Source: Lachnospiraceae bacterium AC2029 | GTDB taxonomy: Bacteria; Bacillota; Clostridia; Lachnospirales; Lachnospiraceae | DNA length: 64,000 bases | Assembly (NCBI GenBank): GCA_000703065.1 | Contig: JNLK01000001.1 | Span: 2,998,001 to 3,062,000, forward strand | Direction of reading: 5' to 3' | Part shown: positions 41,757 through 51,345 of the stretch, in pieces | Layout of the letters: each line of letters starts with the position of its first letter | How positions within the stretch are numbered: position 1 is the stretch's first letter | The notes under the pieces: model-generated | The model's input: only the letters and a program-made list of their open reading frames with translations | The model's database searches: none | Told to the model about the DNA's origin: nothing | Program-made: the position numbers and the translations under genes

Positions 41757-44700
41757 TCAGTCCTGCACTTCCTCGTCTTTCCTGCGTCTGATCACAACTT
41801 TCCTGATCGTATAGTATCCGATGAGAAGCAGGAGAGTGCCGCCGGAGGCTGCGATTCCGAGCCATGCGCCGCGGGGAACATATCGGATCTCGATGGTATG
41901 ATCGCCTGCAGTTACAGGGACTCCGATACCTCCGAGGAAGGAGGTTGCTTCCGTCTTTGTACCGTCAACATAGATGTTCCATCCGGACATATAGGGAAGG
42001 GAGAGATAAACCGTTCCGGTATCCGGAGCGGAGATCTTTCCGCTGATGGAATTGAAGCTGATACTGATGTCCTGAAGTGTAGAGGCGTTCAGCTTCTCCC
42101 AAAGCCTGTTCATTTCCTCCTGGTTGAAGGTTGCTATCCGCATATAGTAGTCTGTGACGCCAAAAGGTAGGTACATGGTCATGTCAAGGGTATCTGCTTC
42201 TCCTGCAGTGGTTGTCCCGGCGTAGGAGATAGAATTGAAGTAGGAGAAGTATACATCACCCTCAACATCCTTGGCAAGGTGGATCTGAGTAGGGATCTCG
42301 GACTGCTTGCCCTCGATATATTCGGAGGGGTCGGCAGTGATATAGGTGATATCGGACTCATTTTCGTCTGTGATCTTTGATTCGTCCGTCTCCGGCTCGA
42401 TAATGTCATAAAGATCACCGCAGCCAAGGGCATGGGAGAAGGCGTTCTGGAACTCAAAGGCGTTTCCGCCGCCTTCGTCAACGTAGTCGGAGTATTCTGT
42501 CTTGTCCCAGGCCTCCAGCTTGGAGGAATCTTTAAAGTAGATTCCAAGCGGGAGGAAGGTGCCATTCTCATGAAGAACCATACTTCCGTACTGGTCGGTC
42601 ACCGGATAGTGGGACCAGGAGGTGTTGTCGGCATTGTTTGAAATGTTATAGCGGATATGCAACATCATGTCGGCAAGGGGATTTCCTGTATGATATCCGA
42701 CGGAGTTACTTGAGGTCAAAAGGTTCCACTTTGTAAAGAGCTTCATATGTCCGTTGGTTGTATAGGATGAGAAGAAGCTGTCAGAAGTGATATCCGTTAT
42801 TTCGGAAATGTTGTAGTAATCAGAGATATACTCCGTTGCCACGAAGGGCTCCTGCATTTTTGGATGGCGGGCTGAGAGGACGTTGATATTTTCGTAGTCC
42901 GTGGCATCGGGAACCGTGGAACCAATGGCTCGGGGGAAGGTGAAGAAGGCATTTAGCAGCAGTTCGACCACGCAGATGGCGAGCATCGTATTTCGGACTG
43001 CGGTCTTATGTTTCTTCCAAAGCTGCAGGATGGCCAGGATCAGATAGATTCCGAGGATGATCAGCCCAAGCACCAGAGGCGTTGTTTCGACCGGATCCTG
43101 CAGATCCGTCATGGCGGCAACGCACCATAGGCCCCCGAGGATCACGGCGGGGATACTGATCCCGAGACAGAAGGTCTTTCGTTTATAGTCCTGCCAGGAG
43201 AGGAGTACCTCGGCGAACATCACAATCAGCAGGACCATGAAGAAGGCGCTGAAACGGTTCGGAACCTGTGACTGATAATGGAAGCCGTGGAATACATAGT
43301 TTAGGATTCTGCTTCCGAAGGCTACGAAATAGAGCGCCAGAAGGATGGATCTCCGGATCCGAACGGAAAGCTTCACATTTTTATTCAGAAGATACAGGGG
43401 GATCACGATCAGTGCAAGGATACCGATATAATAATTTACACGGAAATCATTAGTCGTGGTGACCACCGCGTCTCGGTTACCCATATAGTCGGAAATGACT
43501 CCCAGATAGTTTCCGCCGGCCTTTGTGAGCGGAGATACGGTATCATTTGCCTTATAGGGTGAATCCAGCGTCCTGAGATAGTAGGGGATCAGCCAGAAGC
43601 AGGCCAGACCGGCTGCAACGATGGCGGCTGCAGCGAAACGAAGCCCCTTTCGGATGAAATCCTTCATACTGTCGAATTCTAGGGTGAAGAAATACAGAGC
43701 CAGGAATTCACAAAGCATGAACGCATAGTAAGCATCTCCCATTCTCAGGAAGAGGAGAAGGATGAAGAGTCCGGGTTTCTTATTGTATACCAGTCGCTCC
43801 ATGGCAAGAAGTAACAGAGGGGCATAGGACAGAAAACCGAAATTACCATATACATAATAACTGATATTGTAGGTGGAAAGACCGTATGCAAGACCGATCA
43901 GGATCAAACGCGGGTTATGCTTATCCATCCGACGGCCTCTACGGCGATGAGTAAGATACAGGATGATCGAAAAAACTGGAATGATGAATGATAGGAAATG
44001 CCGATAGCAAAGCTCGAACAGGGCCAGTGATTCAGGCAACAACTTTAATTTCAATAGATCCCATGGATTTAGAAGATAACTGAGGAAACTGTTGTACTGA
44101 TCGATAGCGACGCCAGAGTTCCAGTCCAGGGGACCAAAGGTTCCGTTTTTCACGGATTTAATAAGACCGGTATAGTTATAGTAGCCCTGAAGATAACCAT
44201 CTCCAACGAGAGTGGAACGGTCGCCGAAGGGGATACTGCTGGTATGCATCAGCATGATGATAAAGATCAGGGTGACAACTGCCAGAGACACGATATAGAC
44301 GTAATTGTCCCTGATCCATTCAGATACAGAATGGATGCCTGCAGCAGATGCCCGGATCTTGATGCGGTCCTTCACAGCAAGCAAGATCAGGATCGCAAGG
44401 GCTGCAATACTGATCAGAATGCCCTGATAGAAGGACATGGGAGTGTAGTTCAGTTCAATAGTATTCATTCCTTCGGATACGGGAACCATGATCACACGGT
44501 CCAGGAAAGAATCCATGGTTCCTGTGGCGTTTGTAGAGCTGTCGATGGTCCAGCCGGACAGATTACTGTAGGGAAGGATCAGATAACCATCTTCCGGAGC
44601 GTTTACGCTATATCGAATCTGGGATTCGGAGATGGTATCAGATGCAGGAACCGTCAGTGCGTCGCAGAAGGCATCGAAGCCCTCACGATGGAAGAAGACA

Positions 44701-46976
44701 TATTCGGATACAGGCTGGGTCGGAGTCGCGTCCCAACTGGAGAAGGTGTGGGATAAACTGATGAAGGAGCCGGAGGTCACATCTCCATGGAAACGGATCC
44801 CGTAGAGGGAACTGTAAAGAGGTCCGTCACCCTTCGGGATAAAGTTGAATAAGTAATCCAGGTGGCGCACATCCTCCACGCCGTTTTCATCATAGATGGG
44901 AAGGTAGCCGTTGCTGGGTTCGCCTAAAGCAGTGTAGAAGACCGGATTGGAACCGAGCACATCCAGGATCAGATCGTTAGTTGTGGTGAAGGGTGCTTCC
45001 TCACGGTATCTCCAGTTCTCTATGGACTTGGGGATAAAGACACCGTTTGCGGAGTACGTATTCTCGTAAATGGAAACATCCTTGTAGTCTGTAAGATGCT
45101 TCAGCGTAGGATCCACATGCTCCACGTCCTTCCTTGCAAGGACGAAGTGATAATTCAGGAGCGTTGTGGTGACAGGCGTATCGTCATTATCCTCCGGGTC
45201 ATAGATCTTGATATGGGCATTCGGCATCGCCTGATGAACGATCCGGGATGCTTCATAGTACTGACTGTCGAGAGTGGACTCATAGGTGTCCGCTTTGGAG
45301 CCTGCCAGACGGAGGTTGTCCACATAGGTGATTCCGATCTCCAGGATCAGAAGGAGCGGAACCAGGATGGCAAGAAGCCATTTCTTCAGACTGTCATTCC
45401 GGAAGAGCAGGAACAGGAAATAGTAGCCTGCCAGGAATTCCATGGCATAAAGGAACGGACTGAAGGAGTCGTAGTTGTCACAGAAGAAGAAGCTGCAGGG
45501 GATCAGAGCCAGAAGCAGAAGCAGAGAAATGTGGAGCTGCCACTCCGGCGTGTGTTCCAGATTGACGAAGGCTTCATAGGCCATGGACAGAAGCTGAGCA
45601 ACGAACAGGAATCCGAAGAGACAGAAGGTCATTTCCGGATGGGAGAAGCCGTTGAAAAGATAGTTCGGAGTTACCAGCATCAGGCCGGAGCCCAGTGCAA
45701 GCAGGATCCCGGACTGACGGAGCTTTCTTCCGAGGGAAATGTTCGGATTCAGATTATAAAGCACGAAAAGGAAGACTGCCAGAATGCCGCAGAATACATC
45801 AATGCCATAGCTGTAACCGCTGGTGGCAGAGGTCTGTGCGGTGGGCAGAAGGTTCTTAATGATATCAAAGAAGGTGGTTACAACGCCTCCGAAGGGGAAT
45901 TTGAAGGATACCTGAGATTCAAAGGTCGCACTTCCGAGGCAGTTCAGGACGATCACGGCTCCTGCACCGACCGCCAGAAGATCGGACACAAGCTTCAGGA
46001 GCAGGTTCCGGATCGCATGATGAAGATCTTTGTGGTCGAAAAGGACGGCATAGATGATCGTGAAGATAAATACAATGATCGCCATCTGGAAGCTGCAGAA
46101 AATGCAGGCAGTCATCAGGGCTGCATAGAGTCTCCATTTACCGTTCTCCATCAACTCATCAAGGGCCATAAGAAGAAGAGGGAAGATGGCTGCTACGGAC
46201 AGGGTACCTACATTCAGACCCTGGCCAAGCATGTAGGATGAAAGTGCGTAGGCAATGGAGAAGCCCAGAACAGGGAAGTCAAAGCGGGCCAGAATACCGC
46301 CGAGACCGCTGGTCGGAGTATCGCTTCCTCCGAGGACAAGGTCTTTCTTAGCCTTTCTTCCGGCGGCCTTCGCCTTTTCAAGAGCCTTCGCCTTCCTGGC
46401 TGCGCGTCGGTCGGAGAGTTCGCGGATCGCATCCGCGCGGGCTTCCTCCATGGCAAGCTTGTTCTTTGCAAGTCTCTGCTTTCTGTGGCGCAGGAAAAGA
46501 GCAAAGAAGAAGCCGGCCAGACCGATCTTCAGTGCGTAGAGGAGATTGATCACGGCAAGGATCGCGGTCCGTGGGAAGATCAGGATGATCAGGTTCAGCG
46601 GATCGGACAGATAGTAGGTGAATACCGTGGTAAAATCATAGCCGGAGCCGTTCGTAAGGCTGTAAACCAGCCCATTTCCCTCATGGACACGGTCATATAA
46701 TTCATAATAATATGTCAGATGCTCCGAATGCCCGCCGGCGGTCATTACGTCCTTTCCACCGAAGGGTGCAAAGGAACCTGCCAGCATTCCGATGAGAACC
46801 GCAAGGAACGGGATCGCAAATGCAAGAATACAGAGGGTACGGAATCGTTTCCTGTCATCTGTTGTACCGGGAGCTGCAAGGACCGTTCCGGGATCCTTTC
46901 CCTTCTTTTCCGTTTTCTCCGTCTTCTCTCTTTTATCACTCTTTGCGGGTGTCGGTTTCTTAACCTGCTTTGCCAT
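41757..46976 (-). CDS. double-length YfhO-family membrane protein
   Basis: A 1739-residue membrane protein containing two consecutive YfhO-like units. Unit one begins near residue 50 (IPFLAVLIGMLAGSFAPFGG, then LTYYYELYDRVHEGNGLVYS, SGYDFTTVFTYYLSDPLNLI). Unit two begins near residue 890 (GDRSTLVGDGYLQGYYN, WNSGVAIDQYNSFLSYLLNPW). Each ends with a YDGTRVP-like extracellular part and a final helix. YfhO proteins are GT-C-like and support lipoteichoic acid or polymer glycosylation. A basic helical insert (about 165-215, ARKAKALEKAKAAGRKAKK) follows the first helices. ATG 46976 is used because GGAGG lies just before it. Confidence 0.85.
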   Translation of the reverse strand: MAKQVKKPTPAKSDKREKTEKTEKKGKDPGTVLAAPGTTDDRKRFRTLCILAFAIPFLAVLIGMLAGSFAPFGGKDVMTAGGHSEHLTYYYELYDRVHEGNGLVYSLTNGSGYDFTTVFTYYLSDPLNLIILIFPRTAILAVINLLYALKIGLAGFFFALFLRHRKQRLAKNKLAMEEARADAIRELSDRRAARKAKALEKAKAAGRKAKKDLVLGGSDTPTSGLGGILARFDFPVLGFSIAYALSSYMLGQGLNVGTLSVAAIFPLLLMALDELMENGKWRLYAALMTACIFCSFQMAIIVFIFTIIYAVLFDHKDLHHAIRNLLLKLVSDLLAVGAGAVIVLNCLGSATFESQVSFKFPFGGVVTTFFDIIKNLLPTAQTSATSGYSYGIDVFCGILAVFLFVLYNLNPNISLGRKLRQSGILLALGSGLMLVTPNYLFNGFSHPEMTFCLFGFLFVAQLLSMAYEAFVNLEHTPEWQLHISLLLLLALIPCSFFFCDNYDSFSPFLYAMEFLAGYYFLFLLFRNDSLKKWLLAILVPLLLILEIGITYVDNLRLAGSKADTYESTLDSQYYEASRIVHQAMPNAHIKIYDPEDNDDTPVTTTLLNYHFVLARKDVEHVDPTLKHLTDYKDVSIYENTYSANGVFIPKSIENWRYREEAPFTTTNDLILDVLGSNPVFYTALGEPSNGYLPIYDENGVEDVRHLDYLFNFIPKGDGPLYSSLYGIRFHGDVTSGSFISLSHTFSSWDATPTQPVSEYVFFHREGFDAFCDALTVPASDTISESQIRYSVNAPEDGYLILPYSNLSGWTIDSSTNATGTMDSFLDRVIMVPVSEGMNTIELNYTPMSFYQGILISIAALAILILLAVKDRIKIRASAAGIHSVSEWIRDNYVYIVSLAVVTLIFIIMLMHTSSIPFGDRSTLVGDGYLQGYYNYTGLIKSVKNGTFGPLDWNSGVAIDQYNSFLSYLLNPWDLLKLKLLPESLALFELCYRHFLSFIIPVFSIILYLTHRRRGRRMDKHNPRLILIGLAYGLSTYNISYYVYGNFGFLSYAPLLLLAMERLVYNKKPGLFILLLFLRMGDAYYAFMLCEFLALYFFTLEFDSMKDFIRKGLRFAAAAIVAAGLACFWLIPYYLRTLDSPYKANDTVSPLTKAGGNYLGVISDYMGNRDAVVTTTNDFRVNYYIGILALIVIPLYLLNKNVKLSVRIRRSILLALYFVAFGSRILNYVFHGFHYQSQVPNRFSAFFMVLLIVMFAEVLLSWQDYKRKTFCLGISIPAVILGGLWCVAAMTDLQDPVETTPLVLGLIILGIYLILAILQLWKKHKTAVRNTMLAICVVELLLNAFFTFPRAIGSTVPDATDYENINVLSARHPKMQEPFVATEYISDYYNISEITDITSDSFFSSYTTNGHMKLFTKWNLLTSSNSVGYHTGNPLADMMLHIRYNISNNADNTSWSHYPVTDQYGSMVLHENGTFLPLGIYFKDSSKLEAWDKTEYSDYVDEGGGNAFEFQNAFSHALGCGDLYDIIEPETDESKITDENESDITYITADPSEYIEGKQSEIPTQIHLAKDVEGDVYFSYFNSISYAGTTTAGEADTLDMTMYLPFGVTDYYMRIATFNQEEMNRLWEKLNASTLQDISISFNSISGKISAPDTGTVYLSLPYMSGWNIYVDGTKTEATSFLGGIGVPVTAGDHTIEIRYVPRGAWLGIAASGGTLLLLIGYYTIRKVVIRRRKDEEVQD

Positions 46977-47010
46977 GATCGCCTCCATAGAAACAAAAAA
47001 ATAACAACTA

Positions 47011-47091
47011 ATTATATCATATTATTATGGGGGTTTCCATAGTTTCATCCATGTGGAAGTGCTTTCATTTCCGAAAAGAGTATGATATAAT
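47011..47091. promoter_or_regulatory. divergent promoters between the YfhO gene and the TM2 gene
   Basis: Both strands carry an extended -10, TGATATAAT: minus strand at 47019-47011 for the YfhO gene, plus strand at 47083-47091 for the TM2-asp23 side. The two boxes face away from each other about 65 bases apart. -35 regions are weak (TTTCAT at 47063-47068 on the plus strand). Confidence 0.55.
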
Positions 47092-47136
47092 TTTACTAAC
47101 TGTGGACAGATGGATTTTGAATTGAAAGGTACAGTC

Positions 47137-47427
47137 ATGGGACAGAAGAAGACTGAAAAGAATAGGTCTGTTAATAAAACGGAAAAACAGGCGGTGAAGG
47201 AGCGTTCACGCACCGTCTCCGGGATCCTGGCTATTCTGCTGGGAGCGCTTGGAATACAGAAATTCTACCGGGGACAGTGGAAGCAGGGGATCCTGTGCCT
47301 GCTGTTCTTCTGGACGGGGATTCCCGCAGTGGTCGGCCTTCTGGAAGGCGCCGCATTCCTGGGAAGTGATGCCGGTGAGTCGGAGACCGTAAGCGAACCG
47401 GCAAAGCAGAAACCGACTGTGGAGTGA
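47137..47427 (+). CDS. TM2 domain protein
   Basis: A 96-residue protein with a basic start and two hydrophobic segments joined by a short loop. The motif VSGILAILLGALGIQKFYRG followed by QWKQGILCLLFFWTGIPAVVGLLEG is the TM2 domain: the G-x-x-x-x-FY-G turn and the G-I-P-x-x-x-G-x-x-E end. The hydrophilic tail after it is rich in Glu, Ser and Pro. Function of TM2 proteins in bacteria is unclear. ATG 47137 with AAAGG at 47125-47129 is preferred over ATG 47110. It is transcribed away from the YfhO gene and leads into asp23. Confidence 0.82.
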   Translation: MGQKKTEKNRSVNKTEKQAVKERSRTVSGILAILLGALGIQKFYRGQWKQGILCLLFFWTGIPAVVGLLEGAAFLGSDAGESETVSEPAKQKPTVE

Positions 47428-47470
47428 AGAGAGCACGGGGCAGAACGTTAACATGCGACAGGAGGAAGAG

Positions 47471-47854
47471 ATGGAAGAGGAAAAGAAGGCAACACTTACG
47501 ATCCGGGGAGATGAAGGAACCGGGTTTATCCAAATCGCCGGGGATGTGGTTTCCAATATCGCAGGACTTGCGGCTACGGAAGTGGACGGCGTATCCCGTC
47601 TCAGTGGAAATGTGCCGAATGAACTGATCGCAAAGCTCGGCAGGAACAATCTGGCCAAGGGCATCCGTGTGACCTATGCGGACAGGACCTTCACCATAGA
47701 TGTCTCCGTGGTCGTGAAATTCGGATTCAACATTGTGGATGTTTCCACAGCGGTTCAGGAGAGGGTATCCCAGGCGCTGTATACTATGACGGGCCTTACC
47801 GTATCCAAGGTAAATGTGCGTGTATCGGGAATTGATTTCTCCGAGAGCAGATAA
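47471..47854 (+). CDS. Asp23/Gls24 family envelope stress protein
   Basis: A 127-residue protein with the Asp23/Gls24 core: GFIQIAGDVVSNIAGLAATEVDGV, then KGIRVTYADRTFTIDVSVVVKFG and VQERVSQALYTMTGLTVSKVNVRVSGID. In Staphylococcus, Asp23 is a membrane-associated envelope stress protein. In Clostridia the gene usually precedes nusB, as here. AGGAGG at 47460-47465 and six-base spacing choose ATG 47471 over ATG 47453. A perfect 140-bp tandem repeat begins right after the stop codon and separates it from nusB. Confidence 0.9.
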   Translation: MEEEKKATLTIRGDEGTGFIQIAGDVVSNIAGLAATEVDGVSRLSGNVPNELIAKLGRNNLAKGIRVTYADRTFTIDVSVVVKFGFNIVDVSTAVQERVSQALYTMTGLTVSKVNVRVSGIDFSESR

Positions 47855-47855
47855 A

Positions 47856-48135
47856 AGCCAGGGGATTGCCCGAACGAAGAGAGGGAGGGGCCCCCTGGTC
47901 CCGAGCAAAGCGAGGGATACAGGATGCGAGCAAAGCGAGCAGCGTACATCTGCGAAGCAGATGCATGGCTTTGCGAAGCGAAGACATGGTACAATAGCCA
48001 GGGGATTGCCCGAACGAAGAGAGGGAGGGGCCCCCTGGTCCCGAGCAAAGCGAGGGATACAGGATGCGAGCAAAGCGAGCAGCGTACATCTGCGAAGCAG
48101 ATGCATGGCTTTGCGAAGCGAAGACATGGTACAAT
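47856..48135 (+). repeat. perfect 140-bp tandem duplication before nusB
   Basis: Bases 47856-47995 and 47996-48135 are identical at every position I compared. Each unit contains GAGCAAAGCGAG blocks, the hairpin CATCTGC-GAA-GCAGATG and, at its end, TGGTACAAT, an extended -10 box. The second copy ends 11 bases before the nusB ATG. The block has no gene of its own; an open frame running through it is not used. Perfect identity means the duplication is recent. Confidence 0.95.
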
Positions 48136-48146
48136 GGAGACTGATT

Positions 48147-48623
48147 ATGACAAGAAGTGAAGCAAGAGACAGTATCTTCCGGATCGTGTTCCGGGAGGCT
48201 TTCTTCCCCGCTGAGGGAATGGAGGAGCAGACAGAGGGATATCTGGCTGCACTGGGAGAGGAGCCGGAGGTCTTCCTTCCGGGAATGAAGAAGGAGATTG
48301 AGGAGCAGGATCTGGAGTATATCCGGACCAAGGTGGATGCGATCCTGGAGCGGACAGAGGAGCTTGATGTCATGCTGGAAGGTGCCAGCAAGGATTGGAA
48401 AATGAACCGCGTGGGCAAGGCGGAGCTTGCCATCCTTCGTGTGGCAGCGTATGAGATCCGTTTTGACGAGGATATCCCCGGCAAGGTTGCGATCAATGAG
48501 GCTTTGGAGCTGACAAAGAAGTACTGTGATGTCAAGGCGGTTCCCTTCGTCAACGGAGTGCTGAATCAGCTGCTTCTGCAGACGGATCCTGCAGCTGACG
48601 GAGCAGATGGGGCTGCTGAGTGA
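48147..48623 (+). CDS. nusB: transcription antitermination factor NusB
   Basis: A 158-residue all-helical protein of the NusB family: TRSEARDSIFRIVFREAF at the start, then DVMLEGASKDWKMNRVGKAELAILRVAAYEI and the C-terminal signature INEALELTKKYCDVKAVPFVNGVLN. NusB with NusE binds boxA RNA and supports rRNA transcription. GGAG at 48136-48139 and family length select ATG 48147. The open frame continues upstream into the duplicated repeat but that part is not NusB-like. It heads the nusB-xseA-xseB-ispA-dxs run. Confidence 0.93.
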   Translation: MTRSEARDSIFRIVFREAFFPAEGMEEQTEGYLAALGEEPEVFLPGMKKEIEEQDLEYIRTKVDAILERTEELDVMLEGASKDWKMNRVGKAELAILRVAAYEIRFDEDIPGKVAINEALELTKKYCDVKAVPFVNGVLNQLLLQTDPAADGADGAAE

Positions 48624-48773
48624 CCGATCGTGGTCCGAAACAAGGGTGCAGAAGGAGTCGGACACCGATTGGGAATGAGGCTTCGGACAGACCTTGGAAT
48701 GTGGATCCAAGGTCAGATACGATTTCATTTGAACGGCTCTGCGTATGAAATCTCCCGGGGGATATGAGATCAT

Positions 48774-50027
48774 ATGAAAGTATACACCGTCGGACAGGTA
48801 AACCGGTATCTTGCAAATCTGCTGGATCAGGACTACCTGTTGCAACGCATTTTCATAAAGGGTGAGATATCCAATTGTAAATATCACAGCATGGGACACA
48901 TCTATTTTTCGTTGAAGGATGAAACCGGTTCCATGCCGTGTGTTATGTTTAAGGGGAATCAGGCGGCGGGCCTGGGCTTCCGTCTGGAGGACGGACAGGC
49001 GGTGGTGATCGAAGGGCAGATCCGCATCTATGAGAAGGATGCGCGGGTCAATCTCTATGCGAAGAAGATCCGTCTGGATGGAGACGGCGCGGGTAAGCTG
49101 CACGTTCTGTACGAGCAGCTGAAGCAGAAGCTTTTTGAAGAGGGACTCTTTGATTTCGAACGGAAGAAGGAGATCCCGAAATTTCCGAAGAAGGTGGGGA
49201 TCGTCACGGCATCCACGGGTGCGGCGATCCAGGATATCTGCAATATCGCAAAGCGCAGGAACCCGTATGTGGAGCTGATCCTGTATCCGGCCAAGGTGCA
49301 GGGAGAAGGAGCGGCCGCAACCATAGCAAGAGGGATCCGGGTACTTGACGGGATGGGGCTGGATACCATCATCATCGGACGTGGCGGAGGTTCCATCGAG
49401 GATCTCTGGGCCTTTAACGAGGAGATCGTGGCCCGGGCCATTGCGGATGCGAAAACCCCCATCATTTCCGGAACAGGACATGAGACTGACAATACCATAG
49501 CGGACTATGCGGCGGACCTGAGGGCGCCTACACCCTCCGCGGCAGCGGAGCTGGCCATCCCGGACGTGATGACCACATTAAGAAAACTGCAGGATCTCCG
49601 GGATTCCCTGGACCGTCATATGACCGGACGGATCAATGTGCTCCGTTCCGGACTGGAAAGCTACAGGGTACGGCTGGAGCATAAAGGACCTGCAGGAAAA
49701 CTGGAGCAGCAGCGGCTGCGGCTGGCGCAGATGTCGGAGCTTCTGCATGGCAGGATGCGGCAGCGCACGGAGCAGACGGAAAGACAGTATGCAGAGCTGG
49801 ACGGAGCCATCCGCCTGGCCATGCAGAGAAAGTATGAGCAGACGAAACAGAGGGCGGCGATCCTGGCGGAACGCCTGCACGGGCTGTCCCCGACGGCGAA
49901 GCTGGTGGGCGGCTTCGGATATATCACGAAGGACGAGCAGCCGGTACGGTCGGTGAAGGAGCTGAAGGCAGAGGACGAGATCTGCATCCGGCTTCACGAC
50001 GGAACCGCGAAGGCCCGGGTGGTATGA
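48774..50027 (+). CDS. xseA: exodeoxyribonuclease VII large subunit
   Basis: A 417-residue XseA. The N-terminal OB fold has VYTVGQVNRYLANLLDQD, IFIKGEISNCKYHSMGHIYF and LKDETGSMPCVMFKG. The catalytic part has VGIVTASTGAAIQDICNI, then IIGRGGGSIEDLWAFN and ISGTGHETDNTIADYAADLRAPTPSAAAEL. A long coiled coil follows. The enzyme degrades single-stranded DNA to oligonucleotides together with XseB. The 150-base gap after nusB has no clear promoter or gene. Confidence 0.96.
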   Translation: MKVYTVGQVNRYLANLLDQDYLLQRIFIKGEISNCKYHSMGHIYFSLKDETGSMPCVMFKGNQAAGLGFRLEDGQAVVIEGQIRIYEKDARVNLYAKKIRLDGDGAGKLHVLYEQLKQKLFEEGLFDFERKKEIPKFPKKVGIVTASTGAAIQDICNIAKRRNPYVELILYPAKVQGEGAAATIARGIRVLDGMGLDTIIIGRGGGSIEDLWAFNEEIVARAIADAKTPIISGTGHETDNTIADYAADLRAPTPSAAAELAIPDVMTTLRKLQDLRDSLDRHMTGRINVLRSGLESYRVRLEHKGPAGKLEQQRLRLAQMSELLHGRMRQRTEQTERQYAELDGAIRLAMQRKYEQTKQRAAILAERLHGLSPTAKLVGGFGYITKDEQPVRSVKELKAEDEICIRLHDGTAKARVV

Positions 50028-50164
50028 ACCCGGGCATGGAATGAAATGACAGGTGTGGGATGAAGCGATTGGCGAGGATGACACGGGATACATGGAGGTT
50101 ATTCTGAACCGGACGATCATTCTTTTGTACCCGGGAGTTGATACGATTGAAAAAAGGAGACAAT

Positions 50165-50380
50165 ATGCCTGCTAAGAAGAAGGACGAAGAACAGAAGCTT
50201 ACGGTCGAGGAATCCCTTGCCCGTCTGGAGGAGATCCTGCAGAAGCTGGAATCTCCCGAGACCGGTCTGCAGGATGCCATGACCTTATACACGGAGGGAG
50301 TGGGACTGCTGGACGACTGCCAGAAGACACTGGAGGGCGTGGAGCAGCAGTTGAAGGTCCTTGCACCGGAGGAGAATTAG
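50165..50380 (+). CDS. xseB: exodeoxyribonuclease VII small subunit
   Basis: A 71-residue XseB with the conserved helix pair: TVEESLARLEEILQKLESPE, then GLQDAMTLYTEGVGLLDDCQKTLEGVEQQL. It coats the coiled coil of XseA. AAAGGAG 50153-50159 sets ATG 50165. Its stop codon at 50378-50380 is separated by one base from the ispA ATG, so the genes are translationally coupled. Confidence 0.95.
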   Translation: MPAKKKDEEQKLTVEESLARLEEILQKLESPETGLQDAMTLYTEGVGLLDDCQKTLEGVEQQLKVLAPEEN

Positions 50381-50381
50381 T

Positions 50382-51323
50382 ATGACAGAAGAACAGAGAA
50401 AAGAGGAGATAGAGAAGGCGCTGGTCCGTTATATGCCCAAGGATGCCGGTCCGGCAAACCGGGTACGTGAGGCCATGGAATATGCACTGATGGCCGGTGG
50501 CAAGCGTATCCGCCCGCAGCTGATGACGCTGACCTATGACGCCTTTATGCAGAGAGTGGATGAGACACAGGATTCCCTGATTCCGCCGGTTCCGCGGGAG
50601 ATCACGCTGATCTTCGCGTGTGCCCTGGAAATGATCCACACCTATTCCCTGATCCATGACGATCTTCCGGCCATGGATGATGATTCGCTCCGCAGAGGAC
50701 GTCCTACCGTCCATGTGGCCTTTGGTGAGGACATTGCGATCCTGGCAGGTGACGGACTGCTGAACCTGGCATTTGAGGTGGCAGGAGATGCCATGGAGAT
50801 CTATCCGGGTGAACGGAGGGTCGAGCAGGCTGTCCGTCTCCTGGCGAGAAAACCGGGTCTTTTCGGCATGCTGGGCGGTCAGACGGCGGATGTGACACTT
50901 GCAGGAACAAAGCTGGATGATGAACAGCTGGAATACATTTATGCCAAGAAGACAGCGGCACTTCTGGAATGCGCCATGCAGATCGGTGCGGTCCTGGGCG
51001 GAGCAACGCCGGAGGAGGTTGAGGTGATCCGCAGGGCGGCCTATGATGTGGGGATCGCATTCCAGGTGCAGGATGATATCCTGGACGAGATCGGAGATGC
51101 GGCAACACTTGGCAAGGAAGTGGGACAGGATGCGAGAAATGAAAAGACCACCTATGTAACACTTCACGGAATGGAAGCGGCTAAGGAATATGTCCGTACG
51201 AAGACGGATGAGGCAAACCGGATGCTGCGTCAGCTCTTCCCGGATGAGGAAGGGAAGTCCATCGGAACTGCGTCGGAGGAGCTGATCGCTCTGCTGCAGA
51301 GTCTGGTAGGACGGAATAGTTAA
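50382..51323 (+). CDS. ispA: farnesyl/geranyl diphosphate synthase
   Basis: A 313-residue polyprenyl synthase. The first aspartate-rich motif is SLIHDDLPAMDDDSLRRGRPT, the second QVQDDILDEIGD; both bind Mg-diphosphate. GGKRIRPQLM near the N-terminus is the isopentenyl-diphosphate site. It condenses IPP with DMAPP and GPP to make farnesyl diphosphate. Position before dxs links it to the MEP isoprenoid pathway. The product chain length is presumed C15. ATG 50382 follows GGAGGAG in the end of xseB. Confidence 0.94.
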   Translation: MTEEQRKEEIEKALVRYMPKDAGPANRVREAMEYALMAGGKRIRPQLMTLTYDAFMQRVDETQDSLIPPVPREITLIFACALEMIHTYSLIHDDLPAMDDDSLRRGRPTVHVAFGEDIAILAGDGLLNLAFEVAGDAMEIYPGERRVEQAVRLLARKPGLFGMLGGQTADVTLAGTKLDDEQLEYIYAKKTAALLECAMQIGAVLGGATPEEVEVIRRAAYDVGIAFQVQDDILDEIGDAATLGKEVGQDARNEKTTYVTLHGMEAAKEYVRTKTDEANRMLRQLFPDEEGKSIGTASEELIALLQSLVGRNS

Positions 51324-51345
51324 GTATACAAGGAGAAAGCTGACG

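Noticed and set aside
45096-46241. 381-residue open frame on the plus strand opposite the YfhO gene
   Set aside because: The complementary strand encodes clear YfhO membrane segments; the plus frame is hydrophilic, Gln/His-rich and lacks start signals.
47814-48146. N-terminal extension of nusB through the 140-bp duplication
   Set aside because: The added residues are translation of the repeat units and overlap the end of asp23. NusB family length and GGAG support ATG 48147.
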